A stretch of DNA of 49,721 bases from Nocardia miyunensis NBRC 108239. Its GTDB lineage: Bacteria; Actinomycetota; Actinomycetes; Mycobacteriales; Mycobacteriaceae. The notes beneath the pieces are model-generated. The model saw nothing but the letters and a program-made list of their open reading frames with translations. It had not been told where the DNA came from and searched no databases. Below, one piece after another: positions 40,768 to 48,736 of the stretch. How positions within the stretch are numbered: position 1 is the stretch's first letter; each line of letters opens with the position of its first letter. The translations under genes were made by a program, and so were the position numbers. The stretch spans positions 1 through 49,721 of the forward strand of contig NZ_BDBQ01000110.1 in the NCBI RefSeq assembly GCF_001613065.1, given 5' to 3'.

Positions 40768-41937
40768 TCACACCCCTGCGGTGAGGGCCCGGTGCGCTAC
40801 CTGCTCGGCGTCGTAGGTCCGCAGTTCCAATTGGTCGTAGATGGCGACGATCCGGTCGCCCTGCTGCCCCGGCGAGAGCTGGGTCGAGCGGTATAGCTGC
40901 CCGGCCTCCCGGGCGCCCTCGCGGACCTGCCGATTGCGTTCGATACGCAGCTCCTCGTAGCGGCGCAACCGCGCTGGAATATCTGCGGCACAGGCATTTT
41001 CGAGTAGCACGGCGAGCGTGACGGCGTCCTCGACGGACTGGTTCGCGCCCTGCCCGAGGTGCGGGGTCACCGCGTGGGCCGAGTCGCCCAGCAGCGTGAT
41101 GCGGTCGGTGGACCAGCGCGCCATGGGCTCGCGGTCGTAGATTCCCCAGCGGAAGGTGCGGTCCATGACCGCGATGACGTCCCGGACCTGCCGGTGCCAG
41201 CCGTCGTAGGCCGCGGCGAGGGCGGCGACATCGCCCGGCGCACTCCAGCTTTCCTCGATGTCCAGGTCGGTGGGGACGAACGCGACGAGGTTGAGCAGCG
41301 CCCCGTCCGACACCGGATAGGTCAGGAAGCTCTGCCCGGGCCCGACCCACAGCGACCACAGGCCCATGTCGTAGATGCCGTCGAGGCGGTCGGCCGGGAT
41401 GAGCCCGCGGTAGGCCATGATTCCCTCGCTGACCGGGTCGCTCTTCATGCCCACCAGCGGCTGGATCGCCGAGTGGATGCCGTCGGCGCCGATCAGCAGG
41501 TCCGCGCGCTCGTGTGAGCCGTCGGCGAAGTCGATCCGCACCCCGTGGTCGTCCTCGACTGCGGCCACGCACTCACGGCCGAGCCGGACCGTGCCGGGTG
41601 GCAACGCGGCCACCAGCAGGTTCTGGAATTCCGCCCGGTGCAGGGAATACGTCTCCGACGCCGGATACGGCGGCCGGTACCCGGGCAGCGGCTCGCCCTG
41701 CCAGGTCTGCATCGTCACCGTGGAGGCCTTTCCGGCGATGGCCGCGATGGAATCCAGCAGGCCCAGGCTGTCGTAGACCCGGGCGCCGTTGGCTCCGATC
41801 ACGACCCCGGCGCCCAATTCCCGGAGTTCGCGCGCCTTCTCGTAGATCGTCACGTCGATTCCGCGCCGGTGCAGCGCGATCCCGGCCGTGAGACCGCCGA
41901 TGCCGGCTCCCACGATCGCGACTCGTAGTCCACTCAT
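40768..41937 (-). CDS. FAD-dependent aromatic monooxygenase
   Basis: A 389-residue class A flavoprotein monooxygenase of the salicylate hydroxylase/zeaxanthin epoxidase type. VAIVGAGIGGLTAGIALHRRGIDVTIYEKA is the FAD-binding Rossmann motif, LLIGADGIHSAIQ the DG motif, ITLLGDSAHAVTPHLGQGANQSVEDAVTLA the GD motif. The substrate is probably an aromatic acid but is not deducible. ATG at 41937 starts directly at the Rossmann strand; one 13 codons upstream is possible. Divergent from a MmyB-type regulator with 144 bases between. Confidence 0.92.
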   Translation of the reverse strand: MSGLRVAIVGAGIGGLTAGIALHRRGIDVTIYEKARELRELGAGVVIGANGARVYDSLGLLDSIAAIAGKASTVTMQTWQGEPLPGYRPPYPASETYSLHRAEFQNLLVAALPPGTVRLGRECVAAVEDDHGVRIDFADGSHERADLLIGADGIHSAIQPLVGMKSDPVSEGIMAYRGLIPADRLDGIYDMGLWSLWVGPGQSFLTYPVSDGALLNLVAFVPTDLDIEESWSAPGDVAALAAAYDGWHRQVRDVIAVMDRTFRWGIYDREPMARWSTDRITLLGDSAHAVTPHLGQGANQSVEDAVTLAVLLENACAADIPARLRRYEELRIERNRQVREGAREAGQLYRSTQLSPGQQGDRIVAIYDQLELRTYDAEQVAHRALTAGV

Positions 41938-41995
41938 GATCCGCAGCCTCTCTTTCCAGAACCCGTCCCGTCCCACTCAGCCTCTTCCCGCCGGC

Positions 41996-42028
41996 CCTGT
42001 CCACACCAGGACAGGTCGCTCCTAGGAG
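41996..42028. promoter_or_regulatory. Candidate operator between monooxygenase and MmyB-type regulator
   Basis: Two inverted repeats side by side: CCTGTCC-6-GGACAGG (41996-42015) and the perfect palindrome CTCCTAGGAG (42019-42028). They lie in the middle of the divergent intergenic region; binding by the neighbouring regulator is inferred. Confidence 0.5.
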
Positions 42029-42081
42029 TACCGCACCCACGACAAACGGCCGGGCAGCGGAACCGGGCTAATATCGGCGCT

Positions 42082-42852
42082 GTGCCAGCGAACAGGTTGG
42101 GGGAGTTTCTTCGCGCCCGCCGCGCGGCCGTGCAGCCCCCGCCGGACCCGATGCACCGCAGACGGCAGACACCTGGGCTGCGTCGCGAGGAGGTGGCCAC
42201 GCGCGCGGCCATCAGTTCGGACTATTACGTCCGGCTGGAGCAGGGCCGGGAACGGAACCCGTCGCCGCAGGTACTCGATGCCCTCGCGACCGCGCTGGAA
42301 CTGTCGACGGCCGAGACCAGCTACCTGCACGGCCTGGTCACCCCGCCCCCGGCCACGCGAATCAAGCCGACCGGCGCTCGCGAGGAACTCAACGAATTCC
42401 TGTCGCTGGTCATGCACTCGTGGGAGTTGGGCCCGGCCTACATCGTGAATCACCGCAGCGATGTGCTGGCGAGCAATCGGTCGGCGCAGCAGCTCTTCGA
42501 ACGTTTCGAGATCTCGGACAACATTCTGCGCATGCTGTTCCTGGATCCGGCCGCCCCGCGGATCTGGGCGGACTGGGACGAGTTCGCGCGGTTCTTCGTC
42601 GGCGGCATTCGCCGCATGATCGGCCCGGCCTCCGACAATGATCCGGTGACCACCGCGCTACTTGCGGACGTCTCGGCCAGGAACCCCGCGTTCGCCGAGC
42701 TGTGGAACCGGCACGAGATAGGCGTGCCCGAACAGAAGCAGAAGTGGATCCACCACGAGGAACTCGGCGAGATCAGGCTCGACTTCGAGCTGTTGGCGGC
42801 CTTGGACACTCCGCATCAGTATCTCGTGCTGCATCGAATCCAGCGGCAGTGA
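42082..42852 (+). CDS. XRE-family regulator with MmyB-like ligand domain
   Basis: A 256-residue regulator. Residues about 5-75 form the helix-turn-helix (LGEFLRARRAAVQP...RRQTPGLRREEVATRAAISSDYYVRLEQGRERNPSPQVLDALATALEL), and the rest is the MmyB-like PAS-type domain (PAYIVNHRSDVLASNRSAQQLF, ending HQYLVLHRI), which binds fatty acid-like ligands in the one known structure. GTG start. It is divergent from the FAD monooxygenase, which it probably represses or activates, as is usual for this family beside oxidoreductases. Confidence 0.9.
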   Translation: MPANRLGEFLRARRAAVQPPPDPMHRRRQTPGLRREEVATRAAISSDYYVRLEQGRERNPSPQVLDALATALELSTAETSYLHGLVTPPPATRIKPTGAREELNEFLSLVMHSWELGPAYIVNHRSDVLASNRSAQQLFERFEISDNILRMLFLDPAAPRIWADWDEFARFFVGGIRRMIGPASDNDPVTTALLADVSARNPAFAELWNRHEIGVPEQKQKWIHHEELGEIRLDFELLAALDTPHQYLVLHRIQRQ

Positions 42853-42981
42853 CCGGCAGTCCGCAGACTCCTGGCCGGGGACTTGGCGTCGGTGGCGGGC
42901 ATGGATGTGACGGTCCGCGCCGGGTTGTCATCGATCACGTGGCGGTGTCGAATCCGGATCGTGGTTGTGCGTCCGCGAAGT

Positions 42982-43018
42982 GCGGGCCGCCCCGCGAGAG
43001 GTGGTCGGGGCGGCCCGC
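42982..43018. terminator. Bidirectional hairpin terminator
   Basis: A perfect 12-base-pair stem (GCGGGCCGCCCC with its complement) and a 13-base loop, between the convergent MmyB-type regulator and ipdC. Confidence 0.85.
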
Positions 43019-43039
43019 GGTGATCGGTGAAAGGGCCGA

Positions 43040-44140
43040 TCACGTTGTGGGGGTGGTGGTTTCCTGGTCGCGGAGGGCTGCGAGGGCGTCGATGCGGGCG
43101 AGGGCCTCGTCGATGATGCGGTCGATCAGGTCCGCCACCGTGGGCAGATCCTCGATGATGCCGGTGACCTGACCCGCGGCGAGCACGCCGGCTTGCGTAT
43201 TGCCTTCGACCAGACCGGCTTTGAGCAGCATGGGGGTGTTGGCCGCCATGATGACCTGGGACCAGGTGAGGTCCTTCTGCTTACGCATGGTGAGGCCGTC
43301 GCGGATGATCGTGGACCACTTCATGCCCGTCATGGACTTGAACTTCGCGGCATTGCCGATCGCGGCGGTGAGGCCGCGCCAGCTGCCCGAATGTTCCAGG
43401 CGGTCAACGAGATCGGTGTTGAGCACGCGGTGCGGCATGCCGTCGACCTTGCGGGAGACGACCGTGTCCTGTAGGCCGCGGCGCAGGTACTCCTGCTTCA
43501 CCGAATCGGGCACGCTGCTGTCCTGGGTGAGCAGGAAACGGGTGCCCATCGCGACGCCCGCCGCACCGTAGGACAGCGCCGCGGCCAGGCCGCGACCGTC
43601 GAAGAAACCGCCGCCCGCGATCACCGGGATATCGACCGCGTCCAGGACCGAGGGCAGCAGCAGGGTCGTGGCGACCGGGCCGGTGTGGCCGCCGCCCTCA
43701 CCGCCCTGCACGATCACCGCGTCCGCGCCCCAGGAGGCGACCTTCACCGCGTGCTTGGCCGCGCCGATCGACGGGACGACCACCACGCCGTTGTCCTTCA
43801 GGCGCGCGATGAGCTCCTTCTTGGGCGCGAGCGCGAACGAGGCCACCTTGATACCCTCGCGGATCATCAGCTCGATCCGGTCGGGCGCGTCGGTGGCGTC
43901 GGCGCGGATGTTGACGCCGAAAGGCTTGTCCGTCTTGGCCTTCGTCTTGGCGATGGCCTCCTCGAGTTCGGCGAGGGTCATCGTCGCCGATGCCAGGATG
44001 CCCAGCCCGCCCGCGTTGGCGGTGCCCGCGACCAGGCTCGGACCGGCCACCCAGCCCATGCCGGTCTGCACGATCGGATGCTCGATACCGACCAGTTCGG
44101 TCAGCGGGGTCCGCAGCCGTGGCCGCGCCGGCCCGCTCAC
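43040..44140 (-). CDS. ipdC: Flavin-dependent CoA-ester reductase IpdC
   Basis: A 366-residue TIM-barrel flavoprotein of the nitronate monooxygenase family: LVGIEHPIVQTGMGWVAGPSLVAGTANAGGLGILASATMT at the start, DAVIVQGGEGGGHTG and PVIAGGGFFDGRGLAAALSYGAAGVAMGTRFLLTQDS for the FMN site. Operon context after ipdAB and agreement with Rv3553 identify IpdC, which acts on the HIC-CoA/HIEC-CoA stage before ring D opening. GTG start overlaps the ipdB stop by GTGA; the frame upstream is a shadow. Last gene of echA20-ipdA-ipdB-ipdC. Confidence 0.92.
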   Translation of the reverse strand: MSGPARPRLRTPLTELVGIEHPIVQTGMGWVAGPSLVAGTANAGGLGILASATMTLAELEEAIAKTKAKTDKPFGVNIRADATDAPDRIELMIREGIKVASFALAPKKELIARLKDNGVVVVPSIGAAKHAVKVASWGADAVIVQGGEGGGHTGPVATTLLLPSVLDAVDIPVIAGGGFFDGRGLAAALSYGAAGVAMGTRFLLTQDSSVPDSVKQEYLRRGLQDTVVSRKVDGMPHRVLNTDLVDRLEHSGSWRGLTAAIGNAAKFKSMTGMKWSTIIRDGLTMRKQKDLTWSQVIMAANTPMLLKAGLVEGNTQAGVLAAGQVTGIIEDLPTVADLIDRIIDEALARIDALAALRDQETTTPTT

Positions 44141-44895
44141 GACTGTACTTCCTTCTCGCGAATGCCCTTGGGGTCCAGGACATTCCGGATGATGTTCAGT
44201 TCCTCGTCGGTGGGCTGCCGGGTCTCGCCCGCCTCGGCCAGGCCCGCGATCTCGAACGAGGTGTTCTCCGCGACCTCCTCGGCGCTCACGCCGGGATGCA
44301 GCGACAGCGCGCGCAGCGTGTGGTCCGGACCGCCGAAGTCGAACACGCCCAGATTCGACACCACCCGGTGCAGGTGGTGGAACCGGTACGCCGGATTCTC
44401 GGGATCGACCTTGTCGTAACCGATTCCGGAGACGATATCCACGGTGTCGCAGAACACCCGCTTGGTGTGCCGGGGCACGAAATAGCTGGTGGGGTGGTTG
44501 ACGGTATTGCCGGGAGCCCCGCGCACGCCGAACATCTGCCGCGTGGGCTGCTGCAGCGGGCCGAACGCGGACAGGTTCTGATTGCCGTAGCGGTCGATCT
44601 GGTTCGCGCCCATGACTACGTGGCGGCGACCGGAATTCACCACGTCGAACACCTTCGGGAACGGAATCCACCCCTCGACGGGAGCCTTGCCGCCGATCGG
44701 CGGCACCTCGGCGAAGAACAGCGCCTCACCGTCGGACAGCAGCAGGTCCGGTTCGAAGGTCAGCCGCGCGAGCCGGGCGCCGATGGTGGTGATGGTGGAC
44801 ATCGGCGAGGCCATGATTTCGCCTGCGCCACGGAAGATTTCGGCCGAGGCGATGACACAGATCTCGGCGCGGGTGACGGTGTTCGCCTCTATCAC
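44137..44895 (-). CDS. ipdB: COCHEA-CoA hydrolase subunit IpdB
   Basis: A 252-residue beta subunit with the class I CoA-transferase fold: TRAEICVIASAEIFRGAGEIMASPMSTITTIGARLARLTFEPDLLLSDGEA at the start, GRRHVVMGANQIDRYGNQNLSAFG in the middle. Together with IpdA it hydrolyses ring C of COCHEA-CoA in a retro-Claisen reaction, without transferring CoA. The length is that of the mycobacterial protein (about 250). GTG start overlaps the ipdA stop by four bases, ensuring equal synthesis of both subunits. Confidence 0.94.
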   Translation of the reverse strand: MIEANTVTRAEICVIASAEIFRGAGEIMASPMSTITTIGARLARLTFEPDLLLSDGEALFFAEVPPIGGKAPVEGWIPFPKVFDVVNSGRRHVVMGANQIDRYGNQNLSAFGPLQQPTRQMFGVRGAPGNTVNHPTSYFVPRHTKRVFCDTVDIVSGIGYDKVDPENPAYRFHHLHRVVSNLGVFDFGGPDHTLRALSLHPGVSAEEVAENTSFEIAGLAEAGETRQPTDEELNIIRNVLDPKGIREKEVQS

Positions 44896-45770
44896 TGGTT
44901 CTGCTCCTCGTCGAAAGCCTTGACGGCGGCCTGGTATTCGTCCTCGGGCACGTCCAGATAGCGAGCCTTGAACTCGGCCCACGACTCGGGCGTCTTGGCG
45001 GCCTCCACGTAGTGGCGCTGGAACTTCTCGTCGCGCCGGTAACTGCCGGAGAAGGTGAAGTGCGCACCGCCGGGGGCCTCGACCACACCGTCGACCATCA
45101 TGCGGTTGAGGATGAGTGCCTGCTGCGGAACGGTTTTCACCAATTCCTCGGTCTCCACGAGGCGATCCACCGACAGGTAGCGCTTGTCCGCCGCGAGCGC
45201 GTACAGATCGTCCATGTACGGGTCCACGCCGGTGTAGGCGGCATTGCCGTGTTTGTCGCCGAGATCCAGATGGAAGAACGCCGCGTCCAGATTCAGCGCG
45301 GGCATGGCGACGAGCGTCTCGGCCTTGCCGTCGGTGAGGTACGGCGAGGTGACCGTTTTCAGCTCACCCTCCCAGAAATCGATGACCGCGGAACCCAATC
45401 CGGCGCGCACCGGCAGGAACGGCAGCCGGGCCGCCGCGGCCTGCAGACCGGATTTGACCATGCCCTCGTCCATTTCGCGCACGGTGATCGCGCCCTCGGT
45501 GCGCGCCTTGGCGAACCACGGATCGTAGAACGGCGCGGAATCCAGGGATACGAAGCCGTAGTACGCCTTTCGTACCTTGCCCGCCGAGCACAGCAGACCC
45601 AGATCCGGGCCGCCGTAGGTGACGACGGTGAGATCGGTGACGTCCGAACGCAACAGCGCCCGCACGAAGGCCATCGGCTTGCGCCGCGAACCCCAGCCGC
45701 CGATGCCGATCGTCATACCGCTGCGCAGCTCGCCGACGGCCTCGTCGAGCGTAATTCGCTTGTCGCGCAT
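44892..45770 (-). CDS. ipdA: COCHEA-CoA hydrolase subunit IpdA
   Basis: A 292-residue alpha subunit with the CoA-transferase fold: ITLDEAVGELRSGMTIGIGGWGSRRKPMAFVRALL is the N-terminal signature, TYGGPDLGLLCSAGKVRKAYYGFVS and REMDEGMVKSGLQAAAARLPFLP follow; a glutamate of this REMDEGM segment (99 or 102) is the probable catalytic residue. The same length as the M. tuberculosis protein. ATG start, six bases after echA20. Acts on the CoA ester released by EchA20. Confidence 0.94.
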   Translation of the reverse strand: MRDKRITLDEAVGELRSGMTIGIGGWGSRRKPMAFVRALLRSDVTDLTVVTYGGPDLGLLCSAGKVRKAYYGFVSLDSAPFYDPWFAKARTEGAITVREMDEGMVKSGLQAAAARLPFLPVRAGLGSAVIDFWEGELKTVTSPYLTDGKAETLVAMPALNLDAAFFHLDLGDKHGNAAYTGVDPYMDDLYALAADKRYLSVDRLVETEELVKTVPQQALILNRMMVDGVVEAPGGAHFTFSGSYRRDEKFQRHYVEAAKTPESWAEFKARYLDVPEDEYQAAVKAFDEEQNQ

Positions 45771-45776
45771 GGTTTT

Positions 45777-46556
45777 CTACTTCTCCTTCTGCTGTGCTGA
45801 ACTCTTCTGGGCGGCCAGATCGTCGTCGAACCGCGCCCGGATCTCATCGGCCACACCCGCCAGATTCAGCTCCATGGTGAAGCCCTGCTCGAAACGGTAG
45901 GAGCGGTGCACGTCCTGCACGTCGATCCCGTTCAGCGCGCGCTTGGCGGCGCGGATGACGCGCCCGTCCTTGTTCGCGATGTTTTTCGCGACTTCCATTG
46001 CGGCGGCGTCGAGTTCGGCCCGCGGCACGACCTTGTACACCGACCCGAAGTGATGCAGCTGCTGCGCGGTGAGCTTGCCCGCGGTGAAGAACATCGTGCG
46101 CATCAGATGCTGGGGGACCAGGCGCGCGAGATGGGTGGCCGCGCCGAGCGCACCGCGATCCACCTCGGGCAGGCCGAAGGTGGCGTCATCGGAGGCGACG
46201 ATGACATCGGAGTTGCCGACCAGGCCGATGCCGCCGCCGAGGCAGAAGCCGTTGACCGCGGTGACGACGGGAACCTGGCAGTCGTACACGGCCGCGAATG
46301 CCTCGAAGCAGCCGTGATTGGCGCGGATCAGCGCGGTGTGCCCGGAATCGGCGTTCATCTCCTTGATATCCACGCCCGCGTTGAAACCGCGGCCCTCCGC
46401 GCGCAACACCACCACCCGGGTCTCCGGGACGCGCCCGGCCTCGCGGATCGCGTCCGCCAGGGCGAACCAGCCGTCGGACGGCAGGGCATTGACCGGCGGG
46501 TAGTCGACGGTGACGACCTCGACGCCCGCGGTTTCGGTGTGACGGTTGATCCCCAT
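45777..46556 (-). CDS. echA20: Ring D hydrolase EchA20 (crotonase family)
   Basis: A 259-residue crotonase. Oxyanion blocks are VVVLRAEGRGFNAGVDIKEMNADSGHTAL and VNGFCLGGGIGLVGNSDVIVASDDATFGLPEVDRGALGAATHLARLVPQHLMR. In mycobacteria EchA20 hydrolyses ring D of HIEC-CoA to give COCHEA-CoA. ATG at 46556 is used; the frame is open upstream through the operator, which argues against a longer protein. First gene of the ipdABC operon, divergent from two SDR genes, with a KstR2-type site at 46584 between them. The C-terminal tail AAQKSSAQQKEK is extra and basic. Confidence 0.94.
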   Translation of the reverse strand: MGINRHTETAGVEVVTVDYPPVNALPSDGWFALADAIREAGRVPETRVVVLRAEGRGFNAGVDIKEMNADSGHTALIRANHGCFEAFAAVYDCQVPVVTAVNGFCLGGGIGLVGNSDVIVASDDATFGLPEVDRGALGAATHLARLVPQHLMRTMFFTAGKLTAQQLHHFGSVYKVVPRAELDAAAMEVAKNIANKDGRVIRAAKRALNGIDVQDVHRSYRFEQGFTMELNLAGVADEIRARFDDDLAAQKSSAQQKEK

Positions 46557-46583
46557 CCCAATGGTCCCATCGTTGGCAAAACA

Positions 46584-46597
46584 AGCAAGTGCTTGGT
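46584..46597. promoter_or_regulatory. KstR2-type operator between echA20 and SDR genes
   Basis: AGCAAGTGCTTGGT fits AnCAAGnnCTTGnT at every fixed base. Together with the following TAGGTTA it equals the fadE30 site over about 20 bases. TAGGTT would be the -10 element, and the SDR GTG at 46609 lies six bases after it, where transcription should start. Confidence 0.88.
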
Positions 46598-46608
46598 AGG
46601 TTATCACG

Positions 46609-47403
46609 GTGGCAATAGAAGTGGACCTCTCCGGATCCGTAGTTCTCGTGACGGGCGGCGTGCGGGGTGTGGGAGCCGGGATCAGCCGGGTCTTCCTGGA
46701 CGCCGGGGCGACCGTGGTGACCTGCGCGCGACGCCCGGCCGACGCTCCGGTGGAGAGTTCGGGTCGTACGGCCGAATATCTGCCCTGCGATGTGCGCGAC
46801 GGCGATGCGGTGACCGCGCTCGTCGACGCGATCGTGGCCCGCTACGGCCGCCTGGATCATGTGGTGAACAACGCCGGAGGCGCGCCGTTCGCCCCCGCCG
46901 CGACCGCCAGCAAGAACTTCCACTCCAAGATCGTCGATCTGAATCTGCTTGCCCCGCTGCTGGTTTCGCAGGCCGCCAACGCGGTCATGCAGAAGCAGGC
47001 CGAAGGCGGTTCGATCGTGATGGTCTCCAGTGTGAGCGGGCACCGGCCCTCGCCCGGCAGTGCGGCCTACGGTGCGGCGAAGGCGGGCATCGACAGCCTG
47101 GTCTCCTCGCTGGCCATCGAATGGGCGCCGAAGGTGCGGATCAATTCGGTGATCGTGGGCATGGTTCACACCGAGAGCAGTCATCTGCACTACGGCGATC
47201 AGGCCGGAATCGACGCGGTCGGCGCGACGGTGCCGCTGGGACGTCTGGCCACGCCCGAGGAGATCGGCCGCTGCGCGCTGTTCCTGGCCTCACCGCTGGC
47301 CTCCTACGTCACCGGCGGCACGCTGCTCGCACACGGCGGCGGTGAGCGACCGGCCTTCCTGGACGCCGCGACCGTCAACGAACCGACCGCCGCGCAGCGT
47401 TGA
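46609..47403 (+). CDS. SDR-family oxidoreductase, Rv3549c-like
   Basis: A 264-residue short-chain dehydrogenase: VVLVTGGVRGVGAGISRVFLDAGATVVTCARR (cofactor site), NNAGGAPFAP, Ser in VSSVSGHRPSPGSAAYGAAKAGI with Tyr and Lys of the active site. In mycobacteria the matching gene (Rv3549c) lies beside echA20 and belongs to the KstR2 regulon; its step is not settled. The GTG has no ribosome site and lies 12 bases after the operator, so a leaderless transcript is likely. Thirty-seven bases separate it from the next SDR gene. Confidence 0.88.
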   Translation: MAIEVDLSGSVVLVTGGVRGVGAGISRVFLDAGATVVTCARRPADAPVESSGRTAEYLPCDVRDGDAVTALVDAIVARYGRLDHVVNNAGGAPFAPAATASKNFHSKIVDLNLLAPLLVSQAANAVMQKQAEGGSIVMVSSVSGHRPSPGSAAYGAAKAGIDSLVSSLAIEWAPKVRINSVIVGMVHTESSHLHYGDQAGIDAVGATVPLGRLATPEEIGRCALFLASPLASYVTGGTLLAHGGGERPAFLDAATVNEPTAAQR

Positions 47404-47440
47404 AATACACCGCACCACAAGGGAAATGAGAGCAGAAATT

Positions 47441-48355
47441 ATGGCTGACCGAGACAAGCTCTGCGCTGGACGCACCGTCATCGTGACCGGGGCCGGTGGC
47501 GGCATCGGCCGGGCGCACGCGCTGGCCTTCGCGGCCGCCGGGGCCAATGTGGTGGTCAACGATATCGGCGCGGAACTCGACGGCACCCCGCGCACGGATT
47601 CCCCGGCCGCGCGGGTGGTGGAAGAGGTTGTCGAACTGGGCGGCAAGGCCGTGGTCAACGGTGACGACGTCGCGGACTGGGCGGGCGCGAAACGCCTGAT
47701 CACCCAGGCCGTGGAAACCTTCGGCGGGCTGGACGTGCTGGTCAACAACGCCGGGATCGTCCGGGACCGGATGCTGGTGAACCTGTCCGAGCAGGAGTGG
47801 GACGCGGTCGTGCGGGTGCACCTCAAGGGCCATTTCGCGACCATGCGGCATGCCGCGGAGTACTGGCGCGGGGAGTCCAAGGCCGGGAACGCCGTGGACG
47901 CGCGCATCATCAACACCAGTTCGGGCGCGGGCCTGCAGGGCAGCGTCGGGCAGGGCAACTACGCCGCGGCCAAGGCCGGTATCGCCGCGCTGACCATCAC
48001 CGCGTCGGCCGAATTCGGGCGTTACGGCGTCACCGTCAACGCGATCGCCCCCTCGGCGCGCACCCGGATGACCGAGACGGTGTTCGCCGACATGATGGCC
48101 AGGCCCGAGGACGGATTCGACGCCATGGCCCCGGAGAACATCTCACCGCTGGTGGTCTGGTTGGGCAGCGCGGATTCGGCGGGTGTGACGGGCCGGATGT
48201 TCGAGGTCGAGGGCGGTAAGGTCGCGCTCGCGGATGGCTGGCGGCACGGCGTTCCGCGCGATCGCGGCGCGCGCTGGGAACCGGCCGAGGTCGGCGCCGC
48301 GGTGCGCGAGCTGATTGCCGAGGCGACGCCGCCGGAGGCTGTCTACGGCGCGTGA
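47441..48355 (+). CDS. SDR-family oxidoreductase, Rv3548c-like
   Basis: A 304-residue short-chain dehydrogenase of the long, peroxisomal HSD17B4-like type: RTVIVTGAGGGIGRAHALAFAAAGANVVVNDIGAELDG, NNAGIVRDRMLVNLSEQEWDAVVRVHLKGHF, Ser in NTSSGAGLQGSVGQGNYAAAKAGI (Tyr, Lys), and a C-terminal part VVWLGSADSAGVTGRMFEVEGGKV. This type usually oxidises (3R)-hydroxyacyl-CoAs, which fits a step of steroid side-product beta-oxidation. Second gene of the operon under the KstR2-type site; same order as Rv3549c-Rv3548c. Confidence 0.88.
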   Translation: MADRDKLCAGRTVIVTGAGGGIGRAHALAFAAAGANVVVNDIGAELDGTPRTDSPAARVVEEVVELGGKAVVNGDDVADWAGAKRLITQAVETFGGLDVLVNNAGIVRDRMLVNLSEQEWDAVVRVHLKGHFATMRHAAEYWRGESKAGNAVDARIINTSSGAGLQGSVGQGNYAAAKAGIAALTITASAEFGRYGVTVNAIAPSARTRMTETVFADMMARPEDGFDAMAPENISPLVVWLGSADSAGVTGRMFEVEGGKVALADGWRHGVPRDRGARWEPAEVGAAVRELIAEATPPEAVYGA

Positions 48356-48366
48356 ATCGCGCGTCA

Positions 48367-48393
48367 CGTCTCGGGTCCGCGAGACCCGGGACG
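48367..48393. terminator. Hairpin terminator after the SDR operon
   Basis: CGTCTCGGGTC pairs with GACCCGGGACG (one G-U pair) around the loop CGCGA, 12 bases after the SDR stop. Confidence 0.75.
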
Positions 48394-48736
48394 ACAGCGC
48401 GGCCCGGATCGCGCGATGGCCGGACCCTTCCCCCGGCAACGATCCGGACACATTTCGGTGCCGAATATCCCTGTGCCAGTTGCGATAACTGACGGGGTCG
48501 CGACCCGCGCGGGTCGCCGGGCCCCTGGTACGCGCTCGCTGCCAGGGCCGTCGCCGCTCGGTGAACGCGGCGGCCGCCAAAACATATGCGGCGACCGGAA
48601 CAAGTGGGATGTCTCACATGATCCCGCTGCGCGAGCAAACAACCCGCAGTTATGATGATCGGCATCCGTTGAGGTCCCGGATGATTCGCGACCGGGTGTA
48701 GATCTGCGCTGAACATGATGAGGGGAAGGCAAGCGC
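48394..48736. other. Intergenic stretch of about 340 bases
   Basis: No gene is convincing on either strand. The part from about 48590 on is relatively AT-rich (ACAAGTGGGATGTCTCACATG, then CAGTTATGATGATC) and probably holds the promoter of the repeat-protein gene, whose ribosome site AGGGGAAGG is at 48720-48728. Confidence 0.5.
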
